Source: Guadua angustifolia (Eukaryota > Streptophyta > Magnoliopsida > Poales > Poaceae). From it: DNA of 64,000 nucleotides. Position numbers and translations under genes: made by a program. The notes under the pieces are model-generated. The model made no database searches, was not told where the DNA came from, and saw only the letters and a list, made by a program, of their open reading frames with translations. This document shows, piece after piece, positions 9,971 to 21,765 of the stretch (position 1 is its first letter; the number at the start of each line of letters is the position of its first letter). The stretch covers positions 20,110,423-20,174,422 of the forward strand of contig CM070515.1 of assembly GCA_036346375.1 (NCBI GenBank), read 5' to 3'.

Positions 9971-12343
9971 GAATTTTTTGCTATTCTGGCCGAAATTGAA
10001 AATTTATTTACAGATTTAGCTCTTTATGCAGGAAGAATTACAGAATAGCCTCAAGCAAGATAATTCCGCGCTCGGATCCGCTGAATAATTTTTAAATTTT
10101 TCTCTAATTCATGAGGCCGACAATGAATAATTTTTATTATTTTTTCTCACCAATTCGCGGACCCATGATCGGAATAATTTTTAAATATTTTTTAATATTC
10201 ATGACGAGTAGCGGATTAATTTGTTTTTAATTTTTAAAATTTTTTTTTATATTCAGCGGCGAACCGCGAATATTAAAAAAATTTCTCCGGTTTTTGGTTT
10301 TTCGCGGTTTTTTTCGTTTTGATTTTTCATTGCTTTCTCGTTTTTCGGTTTTTTCTACCGGAATTATTATAATTTGATGTGTTGAATAAATTTTTTTTAA
10401 AAAAATATTTTTTCAGTGATATAGGAAATTTTTTATCAGTAATATTTTTATTTGAGAATTTCAATTTTTATTTTTCCGTATTTTTTTAATATTGGACGAG
10501 GGCAATTAGATGAAATTTTTTGTAAAAAATTTACAGAAATATTATGTCGAAAAATTACAGAAATACCGTCTGATTGCAATTCCAAATTGACATACATCTT
10601 TGTCTCAATAGTCGCAGTTCTATCGCGATTGGAATTGAAACCGTGGAAATCGTGGCCACTTAAGGGTTTTCGCACCCATGACAGTAGAATCCAGTCAAAC
10701 AATACGAGAAAAATCAAGAGCGACCTCATAGCGCGTGCTACTACTTACGTATGGGCGAGATAGTCGACATTGCCCGGCAGAAGTTGCGAAAATCGAAAAA
10801 GGCACTCGCGACCATGAAACCACGTAAATCGTGGCCACTTAGGGGTTTTCGTGAGGCCAGGGACAAGCGGATACGGGCGAAAAATACGGAAAAAATCAAG
10901 GCGACCCTCGCAACGCGGGTTACCACTTACGTATGGGCGAGATAGCGGGCGTTGCCCGTAGGAAGTTACGAAAATCGAAAAAGGCACTCGCGCCATGAAA
11001 CCACGAAGTTACTGCGTCGAAAAATTTTGAAATTTTTATAGAGGTTCCTGATAAAGCAGTGATATTACCATAAAAATTTCAAATGATTTGAAGATGTGAG
11101 GAATTTTTTAAAATTCAAACAATACAACTGTCCTGATAAAACGCTGGCCGACAAGTTTGAACCGAATGAAAAATGAAACAAACCACGTTAGAAAATTTGA
11201 AGGGCACATACAGTGAAAGTTCAGATGATATAATTGTTCGTCATTCTTTTTCAATGAGTGATAAATTTGACTCGCTAAAATTACGGATGTCTATTGTTAC
11301 TAAAAAATTTAAGCATATTGATTCCGCTATTTGTCACGGAAGAAAAAAAAAATGACTGCGATTTTTGTAGTGTAGTAGCCTTATTTGTGTATAATTTTTT
11401 TAAAAAAATAGGTATGGTCGCGATGAAATCCCGAGAATTCAGTGAACTGAGCGTACAACATTATTTCAAGCGGTTGGGGCCGGCGAGATTCTTATTTTGC
11501 GTGGTCGCGACGCAATGGATTTTTTTTTACAGTGGTTAGGGAGAGCGGAAAAATATACCTTGAGCTAGAAGAATTGCAAAATGTACAAAAAAATCATTCG
11601 TATTTTGACAGTCGATAAAATTTAGAGTTGAAACAAGCATTCGATAAACTTAAAAAATACATATTTGGCAATGATATTTTATATAGTATTTCAGAAAGTT
11701 ATTTGGCAGTTGAATTTTTTCACAAAAAAAATCAAATTTCGTTGTTCAGCATTCTCTTTCAGTGTACGGTAAATTTAATGACAAATCATAGTTAAATATT
11801 GAATAAAACCCGGTTGATCATTCGAAAAGAACAAAAAAAATAAACGCTGTGAGTACTGTAGCACACAAGTACTGTATCACTACTGTAGCTACGCGAAATT
11901 CCGCGGTCGTGAAGCGCGGGATTCCCTGGTGGGTCCGCCGTACGGCCGACGCAGAGGAAAAACCGGCGGAAAAAAACCGGAAAAATAAAAAAACCGGCGA
12001 AAAAAATTAAAAAGAAATTAATCCGCGTTCCCGCTGCGCGGAATATTAAAAAAATTTAAAAAAATTAAAAACAAATTAATCCGTGCTACTCGTCCGCGGA
12101 ATATTAAAAAAATATTAAAAAATTATTCCGCGCTGTGGGTCCGCGGAATTGGCTGAGAAAAAATAATAAAAAATTATTCCGCTGTCGGCGTCCGCGGAAT
12201 TAGCTGAGAAAAAATTTTAAAAATTATTCCGCGGATCCGGAGCGCGGAATTATACTGTTTAGCGGCTATTTCTGTAATTCTTCCTGTACAGTAGCTAAAT
12301 CCGTAAATAAGTTTTCAATTTCGGCCAGAATAGCAAAAAATTC
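9971..12343. mobile_element. Non-autonomous Mutator-like element with ~385 bp TIRs
   Basis: A 2373 bp insertion flanked by the 9-bp direct repeat CAGTCTGCA (9962-9970 and 12344-12352), the hallmark size for Mutator-like elements. The ends GAATTTTTTGCTATTCTGGC are perfectly inverted, and the inverted homology extends to roughly 10355 on the left and 11945 on the right. Each arm contains several copies of an 'attccgcgg…cggaataatttttt' sub-repeat. The interior (10360-11940) has no transposase; it holds a ~181 bp tandem duplication and a segment shared with 40.2 kb. Short frames inside (up to 103 codons) have no motif. Confidence 0.88.
10620..11015. repeat. ~181 bp tandem duplication inside the Mutator-like element
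   Basis: The phrases 'aaatcgtggccacttagggg' (~10646 and ~10827) and 'acttacgtatgggcgagata' (~10743 and ~10926) recur at ~181 bp spacing, with a partial third copy ending in 'gccatgaaaccacg' near 11000. Frames across it are repeat-derived. Confidence 0.7.
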
Positions 12344-12476
12344 CAGTCTGCACACGTCGCAGCGTGGGCTACGTGCTCTGGACTTGATTCAACAATGGCT
12401 ACAAGTAAGCTCTCGAGACTATGATCTTCTCAGTACAATGGACAGACTCATTTTAACACCTTCCCGCAATCTCAGC

Positions 12477-15400
12477 TTGGTACAGCAAGATTGAGATTGT
12501 GCTGAAAATCTGAAAACAGCTTGACTGGAAGTGGTTTAGTGAGCATGTCTGCTACTTGATCTTGAGAGGATATGAATCAGATATCTAGCAGTTTCTGGGC
12601 GACCCTTTCTCAGACAAAATGGAAATCTACTTCTATGTGCTTGGTCCTCATGTGGAACACAGGATTTGCTGAGAGGTAGGTTGCGCCCAAGTTGTCACAC
12701 CACAGGCTCGGCGGTCCGACTGGAACATCCCCAATTACCTGAGCAACGAATGAACCCACGCTATTTCTTCAGTAGCATTTGCTAAGGCCATGTATTCTGA
12801 TCCCGTGCTTGATCAGAAGACAGTAGCTTGTTTCCTTGAACTCCAGGAAATCGTCACCGAAAAACACTGTGAGCTTGATCAGAAGACAGTAGCTTGTTTC
12901 CTTGAACTCCAGGAAATCGCCACCAAAAAACACTGTGAACCCCCCTGTAGACCTTCGATCATCACTGCAACCTTCCCAATCAACATCACTGAATGCACAA
13001 ATTAAGGTAGACGCAGACTTTCTGATCTTCAGGCCGGTCGATGGGGTGAACTTCGGAAACCGATGGATTCGTTTCACTGCAGTGATATGTGTACTAGTTG
13101 GGTTGTGCAAAATAGACAAACCTGAGCCTCCTGCAGTATGAACTTGGTCCTTGCGATAGTATCTCTCCTTGATGGCCAGCTTGTCGAGGTCGGCAGTAAC
13201 GTGGTCAGTAGCACCACTGTCTCTGTACCAGTTGCTGCCAATGCTGTATGATGGTGATGTCGCTGCTGTCATGGCTGATGCACGCCCATCTTCGGGCTGG
13301 TGCGAATGGTCAAACCTATGGTAGCATTTGAGTGCTAATTGGCCAACCATTCTGCACACTCGACACACTGGCCTGTTGTTGTTGTTGTTGCCGCGTGAAT
13401 TTCCTTGAGTTGCTGCTCCTTTGTGGCACACCACATTTACCGCACCTACGGCCCTTTGCCGCCGCCACGGTTATTGTTGTTGTTGCGTGAGGTAAAGTTT
13501 GCAGAGGACCCTTCATTCTGAATCACCGCATTGTTGTGTTCCTGACGCATTTCATAGCTCAGGAGATGGGCACTGAAATCACTTAATGGCATAGGCACAC
13601 GGCGAGTAGCGACAGAGGTGACAAGGGAATTGTAATCTTGGTCTAGGCCAGTAAGCATGTAGGCGATGATCTCCTGCTCCCTAAGATGTTCACCTATTGC
13701 GGGTAACTGTAAGATCATGTGATGAAAAATTGGTTGAATGGTGAAGTTGGTATTTGTAAAGTGATTTTGGTTATGGCATGTGTGATGCTTGTGCATGTAC
13801 TATGGTGATATGATAATTATGCTGGTGATAGCATAATATACTTTGCTTGATGCAATGCACTCATGTGAGTGATTGCATGGACTGTTTTTTAGGCAAGTCA
13901 TAGACTTGTGCTCAAATGATCGTTTGATTATGCTGGTGATAGCATAATGGTTTTGCTTGATGCAATGCACTCGTGTGAGTGGTTGCATGGATTAATCTTG
14001 AGTCAAGTCGTGGACTTGTGCTCGGACGCGTTGTTTGTTTATTCGTGTGCAGGTGTTGCTCGAGGGCGAACGTGGTCGATGATGAGACCGGAACTAAGTT
14101 CATGGAGGAACTGAGGTTCGGGACTAGGTTCAGGGAGGAATCGAGGTCCTGGTGGTCAAGGATGTCATGCGGGACGTTCGGGCTAGAGAACGGTGCACAC
14201 GAAGGCTGGTTAGTCACGTGAATGCGGCAGGTGGGCCGTACGTGTGTATGTGTGAATTTTGGGTTGTATGCATATATTGGGCCATGTGTATTGGGTCAGG
14301 TGGATATGCATACATGTGTTAGGGTTTTAAGTTGTATAAAAGGACTTCAAAACCTGATCAATACTATGGGTTTTTTTTTCTAGCGGCTGTGACGGCCGTT
14401 TTTCATGCGACAAGGATTTTACGGCGGCGAGAGCATTCTTTTCTTGTCTAGTGCGACTAGATGCGTCAGAAACTTGCGACTAGAAAAAGAAGATTGGCGG
14501 CCATTGTGCTTTTGAGCTCTCGCGACTAGAAAAATTCCTTGCACCCAGGTGGTTCTGCGGCTTGAGATCTTGCGACTAGAACATTGGTTTTGCATGCATG
14601 CAATATTGCAGAGACTAGCTAATTGTGACTTGCATGCATATGTGACGCCGCATGCATGCGCGACTAACAGATTGCTCCTGGCGTCAAATTACTTCCTGGC
14701 GCTGGTTGGTTTCCCACGACGGCAACAAGAAGTGGCGACTAGAAGATTGGTTTGCATGCACGTTGGACGACGACTAGAAGATTGGCTGTTGTTTTCTTTT
14801 TCCTGTGGTTTGGTCCGACGTCTGCTTGCTGATTGGTCCGGCGTAGCTGGTGATTTTGGTCCGGCCTAAGTGATTCTCGTTTGGTCCGTCGCAGGTAATT
14901 CAATCTCCGTCATTATTTGATTCAGTCATCTTGTGAAGGTAATATCTCTAAATCTGTAGATCCGATCGTATTGATTCTTATTGTGTTAATTTGGAAATTG
15001 AATCTAGTTTCTACAGTTAAAATTTCACATCAATCTAACAGTGGGATCTTCGGGAATTATTATTTTGGTGAACGTGTATCAGTCTGTTTTTATTTGGTCT
15101 AGCGTCTGATTCAGTAAAATTGCGAAGAAAATAAATTTAGATCCGTAGATCCGATCGAGCTGATTTTTGTTGGGTTAGCTTGAAAATTAAGTTTAGTTTC
15201 TACAGTTAAAATGTCACATCGATCTAACGGTGAGATCATTAGGAATTACTATTTTAGTAGACGTGTATTTCTCTGTTTTTATCGAATCCGAATCAAGCAA
15301 TTTGAGTTCGAATTGGGGTGTTTCAAAAATTAGCAAAAATTTGATTTTAGCTTTCGCGCAATCATTCACCCTCCTCTGATTACTAGTTTAATATATATCG

Positions 15401-15950
15401 ATTCTACAGTAACTTATCAGCGAGAAGTTTCATCTGATTAAAGCACTCAGCAGCAGAGAGATCTTTCTTGCGAAGTATTGCATCACTCTAGCCTGAGAGT
15501 TTGAGGAAAACACGCGCTCAAAGGTTGCCCAAACTTCTCTAGAAGTGGAAAGGAACATGACCTGTGCAAGGACTGCCTCTGAAAGAGAGGAAAGCAGAGC
15601 GATCAGTACCACTTGATCCTGTCGAATACAGGTCTGGCTCAACGGGAATCCAGATCTGGTACGCCGGTTGGGGGTCTGTGTTGCACCATCTGCTGTGGTG
15701 GTGGTGGTGATCATCCTCGCAGGAACCACTGTAGATCCATCAACGTACCCGACCTGTCGTCGACTGCGAAGGTAAGACACGAATTGAGCCTTCCATAGGG
15801 AGGTTGTTGCTGCCGTTGAGCTGATCGCTGCAGAGGCGGCATGCGAAAACCAACCCAATTTTTTTTATCTTTTTTTTACTATTTCTAATTAGGAGCTGGT
15901 GATGATCGTCCGTTTTTCTTCGGAACATCTGATCAATTGGATCTAGCACG
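12477..15950 (-). pseudogene. Copia gag-pol relic with integrase and RT deleted
   Basis: Read on the minus strand. Gag begins near 15950 and includes an N-terminal block (LWKAQFVSYL, residues 'STSREVWATFERVF') to 15414. It is then cut by the solo LTR at 13708-15408 and resumes at 13707 with LPAIGEHLREQEIIAYMLTG. A degenerate CCHC knuckle (CRVC…KC, 13380-13330) and an aspartic protease motif WYRDSGATDHVT (~13236) follow. Soon after, the sequence jumps to the RNase H region (SDVDWEGCSDDRRSTGGFTV), then to the 'LTKPL'-type tail and polypurine tract, so integrase and most of reverse transcriptase are gone. A 66 bp in-frame tandem duplication lies at ~12808-12939. Frameshifts and stops make it non-functional. 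The 5' LTR is absent: homology stops near 15960 at another repeat. Confidence 0.85.
13708..15408 (+). mobile_element. 1.7 kb solo LTR inserted in copia gag
   Basis: Starts TGTAAGATC and ends GATTCTACA, flanked by the 5-bp direct repeat GTAAC (13703-13707 and 15409-15413). Removing it rejoins the gag reading sequence of the host copia element. A TATA-like 'gtataaaag' at 14334 suggests plus orientation. Two internal tandem duplications are visible, near 13817-13990 ('atgctggtgatagcataat') and 14900-15300 ('gtttctacagttaaaat', spacing ~190 bp). No second LTR, primer-binding site or coding domain is present, so I read it as a solo LTR. Frames of 80-106 codons inside are chance. Confidence 0.85.
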
Positions 15951-15969
15951 AATGACTAAAATGTTGTCA

Positions 15970-16200
15970 AGATACTAGATCAATGCCCGTGCGTTGCTAC
16001 GAAAAATAAAATTAGTAACGAAACAGAAAGGTCAAGCAATAAAAGAAAATTGTGTTAGAAAATCAAACATCTATTTCTTCCGATTACAAAAGTTTTTATA
16101 GTTTCTTCTCCGGTATGAATTAAAACCAAATATATTATACGTAGCAATATATATTACCAATCTCAAAAATCAATCAATCATTTTTATCCCTTTTTGCAAT
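15970..16200. repeat. End of a dispersed 'actagatcaatgcccgtgcg' repeat
   Basis: The phrase 'actagatcaatgcccgtgcg' followed by 'ttgctacg' is a very common grass repeat terminus. It sits exactly where the copia homology stops and immediately upstream of the ABCC-like fragment. A diverged minus-strand version of the same terminus is visible near 24760-24795 (and 28130-28170). Confidence 0.5.
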
Positions 16201-17241
16201 TTATATTACCAGCTCGCGTTCCTCTTTCTCTCGCCATGCCCGCGGCGCGCGCTCCTCGGCGCCGTCGACCTCGTCTTCCTCGTCGCCTCGCTCGTCCTCT
16301 TCATCCACCGCCTTCGCAGGGGCGACACGAGAGCTTCCCCCAAACACGAGGCGCTGCTGCCGAAGCCACCGCCATTCCGGACCACTTGTCGCTACGCGGT
16401 CGTGCTCGGGGCATCCGTCGTCTTCGCCGCGGCGTCCGCCGTCCTCCTCGCGCTCGCGTTCTTCCTCCTGCCGAGCACACCATGGCGTGCTATGGAGTCC
16501 GCCCTCCTCGCCGCCCACTTCGTCGCGCACGCCATGGCCGCGTGGTTAGTCGTCTCGGAGAAAAGGGCCACCACCGCCACCCAGTCTTTGCACCTCCCCG
16601 TTTTCTGGATCTCCATCGCCGTCGGCGCTGCGCTCTTCTCCGCTTCGGCGGTGGTCCGCTGCGCCGACGATTCGCTGCTCTTCCCAGATGACCCTCTCGC
16701 CTTTGCCGGCTTACTCGTCTCTATGCCTCTGGTGTACCTAGCCATCACTGGCTTCATTGGCTATGACGCCGGAGCCCATGAAAGTGAACCAGAAAACACC
16801 AGAGCCGAGGCGCCCGCCACACCGTGCGCCGCCTCGTTGTTCCTCTCTCTCGCGGCGTTTAGCTGGATCAACCCGTTTATCTCCAAGAGGTATGCCAATG
16901 ACTCTCTCACCGCTAACGATGTCCCACCGGTGTCATCGGGCAACCGTGTTGAAGCGTTGTACGCTTTGTTCACGTCCAACTGGGCAGCGCTGGGGTCACG
17001 GCACCCGGTGGGCATCGCGCTCTGGCTGTCCTTCTGGCTGCAGTTACTACTGACCACGACACTCGGCCTCCTGCGCCTCGCAGCCATATACGTCGGTCCA
17101 TCACTTATTGATCAGTTCATCGAGTTCATTCGCCGCGGCAGAACGACATGGGAGATCTTCACGGCCACCCTAGACCATTGCATTGCCTATCTATTTTCCG
17201 TTAAGAACCGAAAGGATCCACTCAAAATTGGCGATGCTTGA
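16201..17241 (+). pseudogene. ABCC (MRP-type) transporter, captured 5' exon fragment
   Basis: One frame stays open from about 16201 (LYYQLAFLFLSPCPRRALLG…) through 17241. It encodes the hydrophobic N-terminal TMD0-like region (several membrane-length stretches between ~16225 and 16760), a basic linker, then AAFSWINPFISKRYANDSLT and RHPVGIALWLSFWLQLLLTT, ending in YVGPSLIDQFIEFIRRG. This is the typical start of the first ABC transmembrane domain in plant ABCC proteins. The match fades near 17150; the last ~29 codons look unrelated. There is no clear initiator Met upstream in frame, no Walker A/B domain and no second half. Full ABCC proteins have ~1450-1500 residues; this has ~340. GC content is high and the neighbours are repeats, so I infer a transposon-captured fragment. 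Confidence 0.75.
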
Positions 17242-17289
17242 CCTCAAGATTAGCAAGACCAGATGGTGATACTGTTCCATTTTGTATTG

Positions 17290-17675
17290 ATAATAACTAG
17301 GTTGAGTTGCGCGCGATGCCGCGCCGCGAGGGAAAAATCTGGCTGTTTTTTTAGAAAACTGTGTTGCGGGACCTAAATGCCATTTCAATTTTTTTCGGGT
17401 CCAGTCTACAAAAAAATCGGCGAAAGGATCTAAACGCGATTTTCAATTCAGCTATAAACCGCGTGTAGGGATCTAAACATAATTTTGATATTTCTCAGGT
17501 CTATTTTACCTAAAAAATGGCCGAAAGGACCTAAACGCGATTTTTGATTTTTTCGAAAGGACCTAATCGTAATTTTTGGATTTTCCGGGGACCTCACCGG
17601 GGGGGCGACACGTGGCCCCCTTGGTTGAGCGGCAATTCTTAGGGCTTTAATATAGAGTATATTAAGATTGACGGT
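17290..17675. repeat. Second end of the 'ggacctaaacgcgattt' repeat
   Basis: Opens with 'aactaggttgagttgcgcgc', continues with repeated 'ggacctaaacgcgattttt' phrases and ends 'gcggcaattcttagggcttt'. It matches the 1615-1835 block phrase by phrase. Together with the terminus at 15970 it brackets the ABCC fragment. 17676-17884 holds nothing recognisable. Confidence 0.5.
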
Positions 17676-17884
17676 GCTCAACCTGAGCTAAAGAGATATT
17701 GAAGAAGGCGTGGTTAGGCCAGACGGTGCTCGGCCTTGACAATAATTCTCATTAGCGTATAGAAATCCCTACGAATCATTGTACACCATACTTTCATACT
17801 AAATTAGAAGTGCATAACAATTCCATTTTTCTTATCGTCATTCCCAACATTATTTCATTCCTATGATTTTGTGCAATTGATATT

Positions 17885-20800
17885 TGTAGGGTCGAAGATG
17901 CGTCTAGAAGGGGGTGGATATGCGTTTTACAAAATTAATCGCTCTCTAAAATGATACGCTCTAATCAACCCCTATATCAAAACTTAACCAAGAAATAATG
18001 CGGAAGCGATAAACTAAGTTTTGACAATTAAAACCTAAATCAACTAGGCTCACAAGAGCACTAACTAAATTAGGTCTCTAACAATAATTTGCAATCCTAA
18101 AAACAAATAGTCAATCAATTTAATTCTATGAATATAAATTGTTTGAATGTAAATGAAGAAGGAATGCAAGCATAAGAGACACGATACTTTTTACCGTGGT
18201 ATTCAGAGACTTGTCGGTCTCCTCTAATCCACGTTGAGGCTAGCCTAAATGGATTGGACCGGCTCCGCGCTTGAGCACCCGCCTCGATTCCACTAGTGAT
18301 GGTTTTTCATGCTTTCCCGTAGGCTCAACCCGAACCTTCACAAACTTGTCGGGGCTTCTCATAATGCCTTCGAGGGCTCCCGTACATGACGCTCTATGCC
18401 GTCTAGGAGTCGGCAACCTCCAAGAGTAACAAGCCGAGTTTCCGCTCAAGCTTCACCTAGCGCAACACATGTGCTTCCAGTGATCAACTAGTGCAACACA
18501 TGCATCTAGGTCTCCTTCAAGTGCAACACATGCACAAGAGGTCACTCAATCCACTCCTAATTGCAACACATGCAATTTAGGATCACTCTTTGCTCAAGAA
18601 TCAAATGTGAGTGTGCAACACATGCAACACCTCACCAAAACACTCAACAAAGCTAGCAACACGCTTCCCAAGCCCCCCTATAGGGTCTATTTATACCCCA
18701 CCAAAGAAAACTAGCCATTTGGGGATAATTCGGGCAGAAAATAGTAGGTCCGGCACTACCGGCCTCATAGCTGCGGTAGTGCTGGCCTTGATCTCCAACA
18801 GTCGGCAACGGCTATATGTCCGGTACTACCACCCTCTATGGCCCGGTAGTGCCGACCTTGCGGCAGTACCGCTCCCATAGAGCGATAGTGTCGGCCTCAC
18901 CCTCCAGAAAAACGCACGTTTCTAGAATATAGCTACCGACGCTATACACCCAGTAATACCGACCAAGCGCGACACTACCGCTCCCATAAGCGGTAGTGCC
19001 AGCCGAGCGGTGCTACCGCACCAAGCACCTCGGACAGCCGACCTTTTGAAGAAAACCAGATTTTCAACACTAAAATCATTTCTCCAAAAACCAAACACTA
19101 TTCTTTGAGCCATTAGATGATCAACACATGATCATACACTTGTGCAAAACACATTTGCACCAATATAGCTCATGCTCAAAGAATCTCAACCAAATTTGCG
19201 AAAACACATTTCGCAATCAACTTAAGATCTATTTGCAAAATGTATTAAGCAAATCAAACCTGAGTTTATGAGATTAATCCCCCTAGCCATGTGAAGGTCA
19301 ACACGAGACCTAGTCAACTTGCAAACACCCATTGTAAGCCCTACTCACATGCTCTCAGGATTTCGGACTCATAGACCTCGGTTTATTCGCACAACGAATA
19401 TGCAAATAACTCATTAAACCAATTTCATACTTGAGCATTACTCTTTGCAACACATGCAAAAGTCTAGCTCCAAGCAACTTCAAACAAACTCAAATGCATG
19501 AGCTATCTATTTGCAACACATGCAAATCTTAGTTCCATGCAACCACATTAAGATCAAATGTATGAGCTCTCTACTTGCAACACATGTAAGTCTCTAGCAC
19601 ATACAACCACATAAACCACCGAATCATGCTTGAGCTCTCTCCTTTTGCAACACATACAAAACTTAGCTCCAAGCAGTCACTTTGATTTTGAAAGATTTGT
19701 TTTGTAAAAGGAAAACAAAACATAAAGCTTCAACAATTTCAACACATGCAAAAGTGAACTTCACGCAAATACCAACTCATTAGTTTATCCTATTTGCAAC
19801 ACATGCAAATCAAAACTTTATGCGAAAACCAAAACATAGGCTTCTCCTATTTGCAACACATGCAAATCAAAACTATATGCAATAACAACCAAGCATAAGC
19901 TTAACTCATTCGCAACACATGCCAAATGGTTAGCTCTATGCAAAAATCAAATCCAAATAAGATTTGAGCTCGAGTGAACACGGGATTGAGATCATCAACA
20001 CATGATGAAGCTCAAGTTAGGACTCAACCCCTCTTAATAGTACGACGATAAAAACTAGACTCAAAGACTAGAATGTCCTTAGCCTATCTAATTATACCTT
20101 GAGCCGCCGCACGTAAGCACTCCCCTTTGGGGTCTTTATGATCTTCACTCATATGCTCCCCCGGGATCATCACTCAGCTCTTCTCTTAATCTCTATGGGA
20201 TTTTCTCTTTGACGCCCATCACCTCATGATATCGTCTTTGTCCCGTTTTCATCATCTCAATCATCTTTGGACTTAACCTAGTTCATTCACAACTCATGAA
20301 AATAGTTAGTCCAAGATACATGGTTGTCTCAATTATCTCTTGCACTCCATTAACACATAATGGATGCCTTTAGATCAATTGAGCACAACCCAAATCAAGA
20401 TAAATGATATAAATGTATCTTGAGTACACCGATGCAACTAATGCCTTGTTATACTCAAGAACTATCGATTATCTTTAATCAATCTAAACGAACACCATCA
20501 ACCCATGATGAAATGTCCTTTGATGATTAAAAGACAACCAATCTCAATTTAAATTTTTATTTAAATTAATATGAGTATATATTAACTACACAAGTTTTTA
20601 TATACTCATGTTGATGTAAAGTAATGATCTATAATGTGTGGACTATATGGAAATAACCATTACTCTAAGCCATCAACTATAGAATAAACCCCACATGTAT
20701 ATGTGCATAGATATAATTGACTTGCAGATAATATGCACATATTCAATTTTGATTACATTGGAGCATATCCTATATTACCATGAGTATACTACAACTAGGC

Positions 20801-21192
20801 AATTCAAATATATACTCAAGGATTTAGTTTCATTGTCTTGATCCTTATATGTGTCAATAAAGAATATATCAATACAATGAAACCTTCAAGTTAAATTACA
20901 AACTCCCCCTAGATATGTGCATCCATGTAATATATGGATTGAGAAACATGATGCACATTTTGTGGTTAATATAATGGGGACATTTATACTTTAACTTGAA
21001 TCCAAAGTATGCAATTTATACTAGAAAGAATATGCATACATACCTTGGGTTTTCCATTTTTCATCCAAATTTGAGACTGCTAAACATTTGCTCAATAAAC
21101 ATGTTAGTCTCATAAAGATTAGGTTTGTCATTAATTAAGGATTAAGCATCATTCTAAATCAATCACCAAAACCAATGACACTTGAACTTACA
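17885..21192 (-). mobile_element. 3.3 kb solo LTR (TSD ATATT)
   Basis: On the plus strand it starts TGTAGGGTCGAAGATGCG and ends CACTTGAACTTACA, flanked by ATATT on both sides (17880-17884 and 21193-21197). A TATA-like motif on the minus strand (complement of 'ctatttatacc', 18687) sets the orientation. It contains many 'tgcaacacatgcaaa' phrases and clusters of 'ccggtactacc / ggtagtgccg' at 18750-19020. The terminal 'gtctagaagggggtggatat' corresponds to the 'cacccccctctaggcc' end of the LTR at 56515-58205. No coding domains; frames of 63-89 codons are chance. Confidence 0.82.
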
Positions 21193-21463
21193 ATATTTGA
21201 AGGAGTATAATCGTCATGAGTTACACTACAAATCCCAAGCCTAGAAATCAACACACTTTCCAATCCAAGCTTTATTGTGTAAGCACATGCATATACAAGC
21301 TAGATAGCAACACCCATGCACTTCATGTTCATTATGAATAGAAATAAACCTTAGACACACCTAAACATCAAAAAAAATAATTCGACCCCAATTATGAGTA
21401 TCAACTTGCTATGCAATCACAATCCGTAAACACGCCTGTTTTCTGGTCACTAAAACAAAGTAA

Positions 21464-21765
21464 GAGCATCTCCAATAGTCAAGCCTTAAAATAGAGTCTT
21501 ATACCTCAAAATAGAGCCTAAACTAAAAAAATTAGGACCCAAGATAGCTATTGACTCCAGCAATTAGACCCTAAATCTCCAATCCTTCATTCATCCCTTC
21601 ATTAGGGCCGGAGAGGAGAGTTGCTAAATATAGCAACAGGGCTCCGAGTCCTAAACCTATTTTGATAATTTTTCTCAAAATACAATCTCTGTTGGAGTGC
21701 TTTTTTCCATCAAAACCCTATAATTACAATTAGCAACCTATTTAAGGCTCCTCTTGGAGATGCTC
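21464..21765. mobile_element. Tourist-like MITE, copy 2
   Basis: 302 bp, same family as 1978-2266: GAGCATCTCCAA and TTGGAGATGCTC termini, TAA target duplications at 21461-21463 and 21766-21768, and largely matching interior. No coding sequence. Confidence 0.9.

Larger units (their letters stand above)
9836..12458 (-). mobile_element. 3' LTR of minus-strand copia element, split by a Mutator-like element
   Basis: On the plus strand the LTR runs from TGTAGAAGTATG to CTCATTTTAACA, about 244 bp once the insertion at 9971-12343 and one copy of its 9-bp duplication are removed. It is followed by a polypurine tract (reverse complement of 12459-12476, 'gctgagattgcgggaagg'). The same LTR type recurs at 32557-33063. 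Left flank 'tgcca' (9831-9835) is the candidate target duplication, but the element's other end is missing. Confidence 0.8.

Noticed and set aside
16194..16691. 165-codon Arg/Pro-rich plus-strand frame and 109/121-codon minus-strand frames over the ABCC fragment
   Set aside because: Shadows of the ABCC frame in GC-rich sequence.
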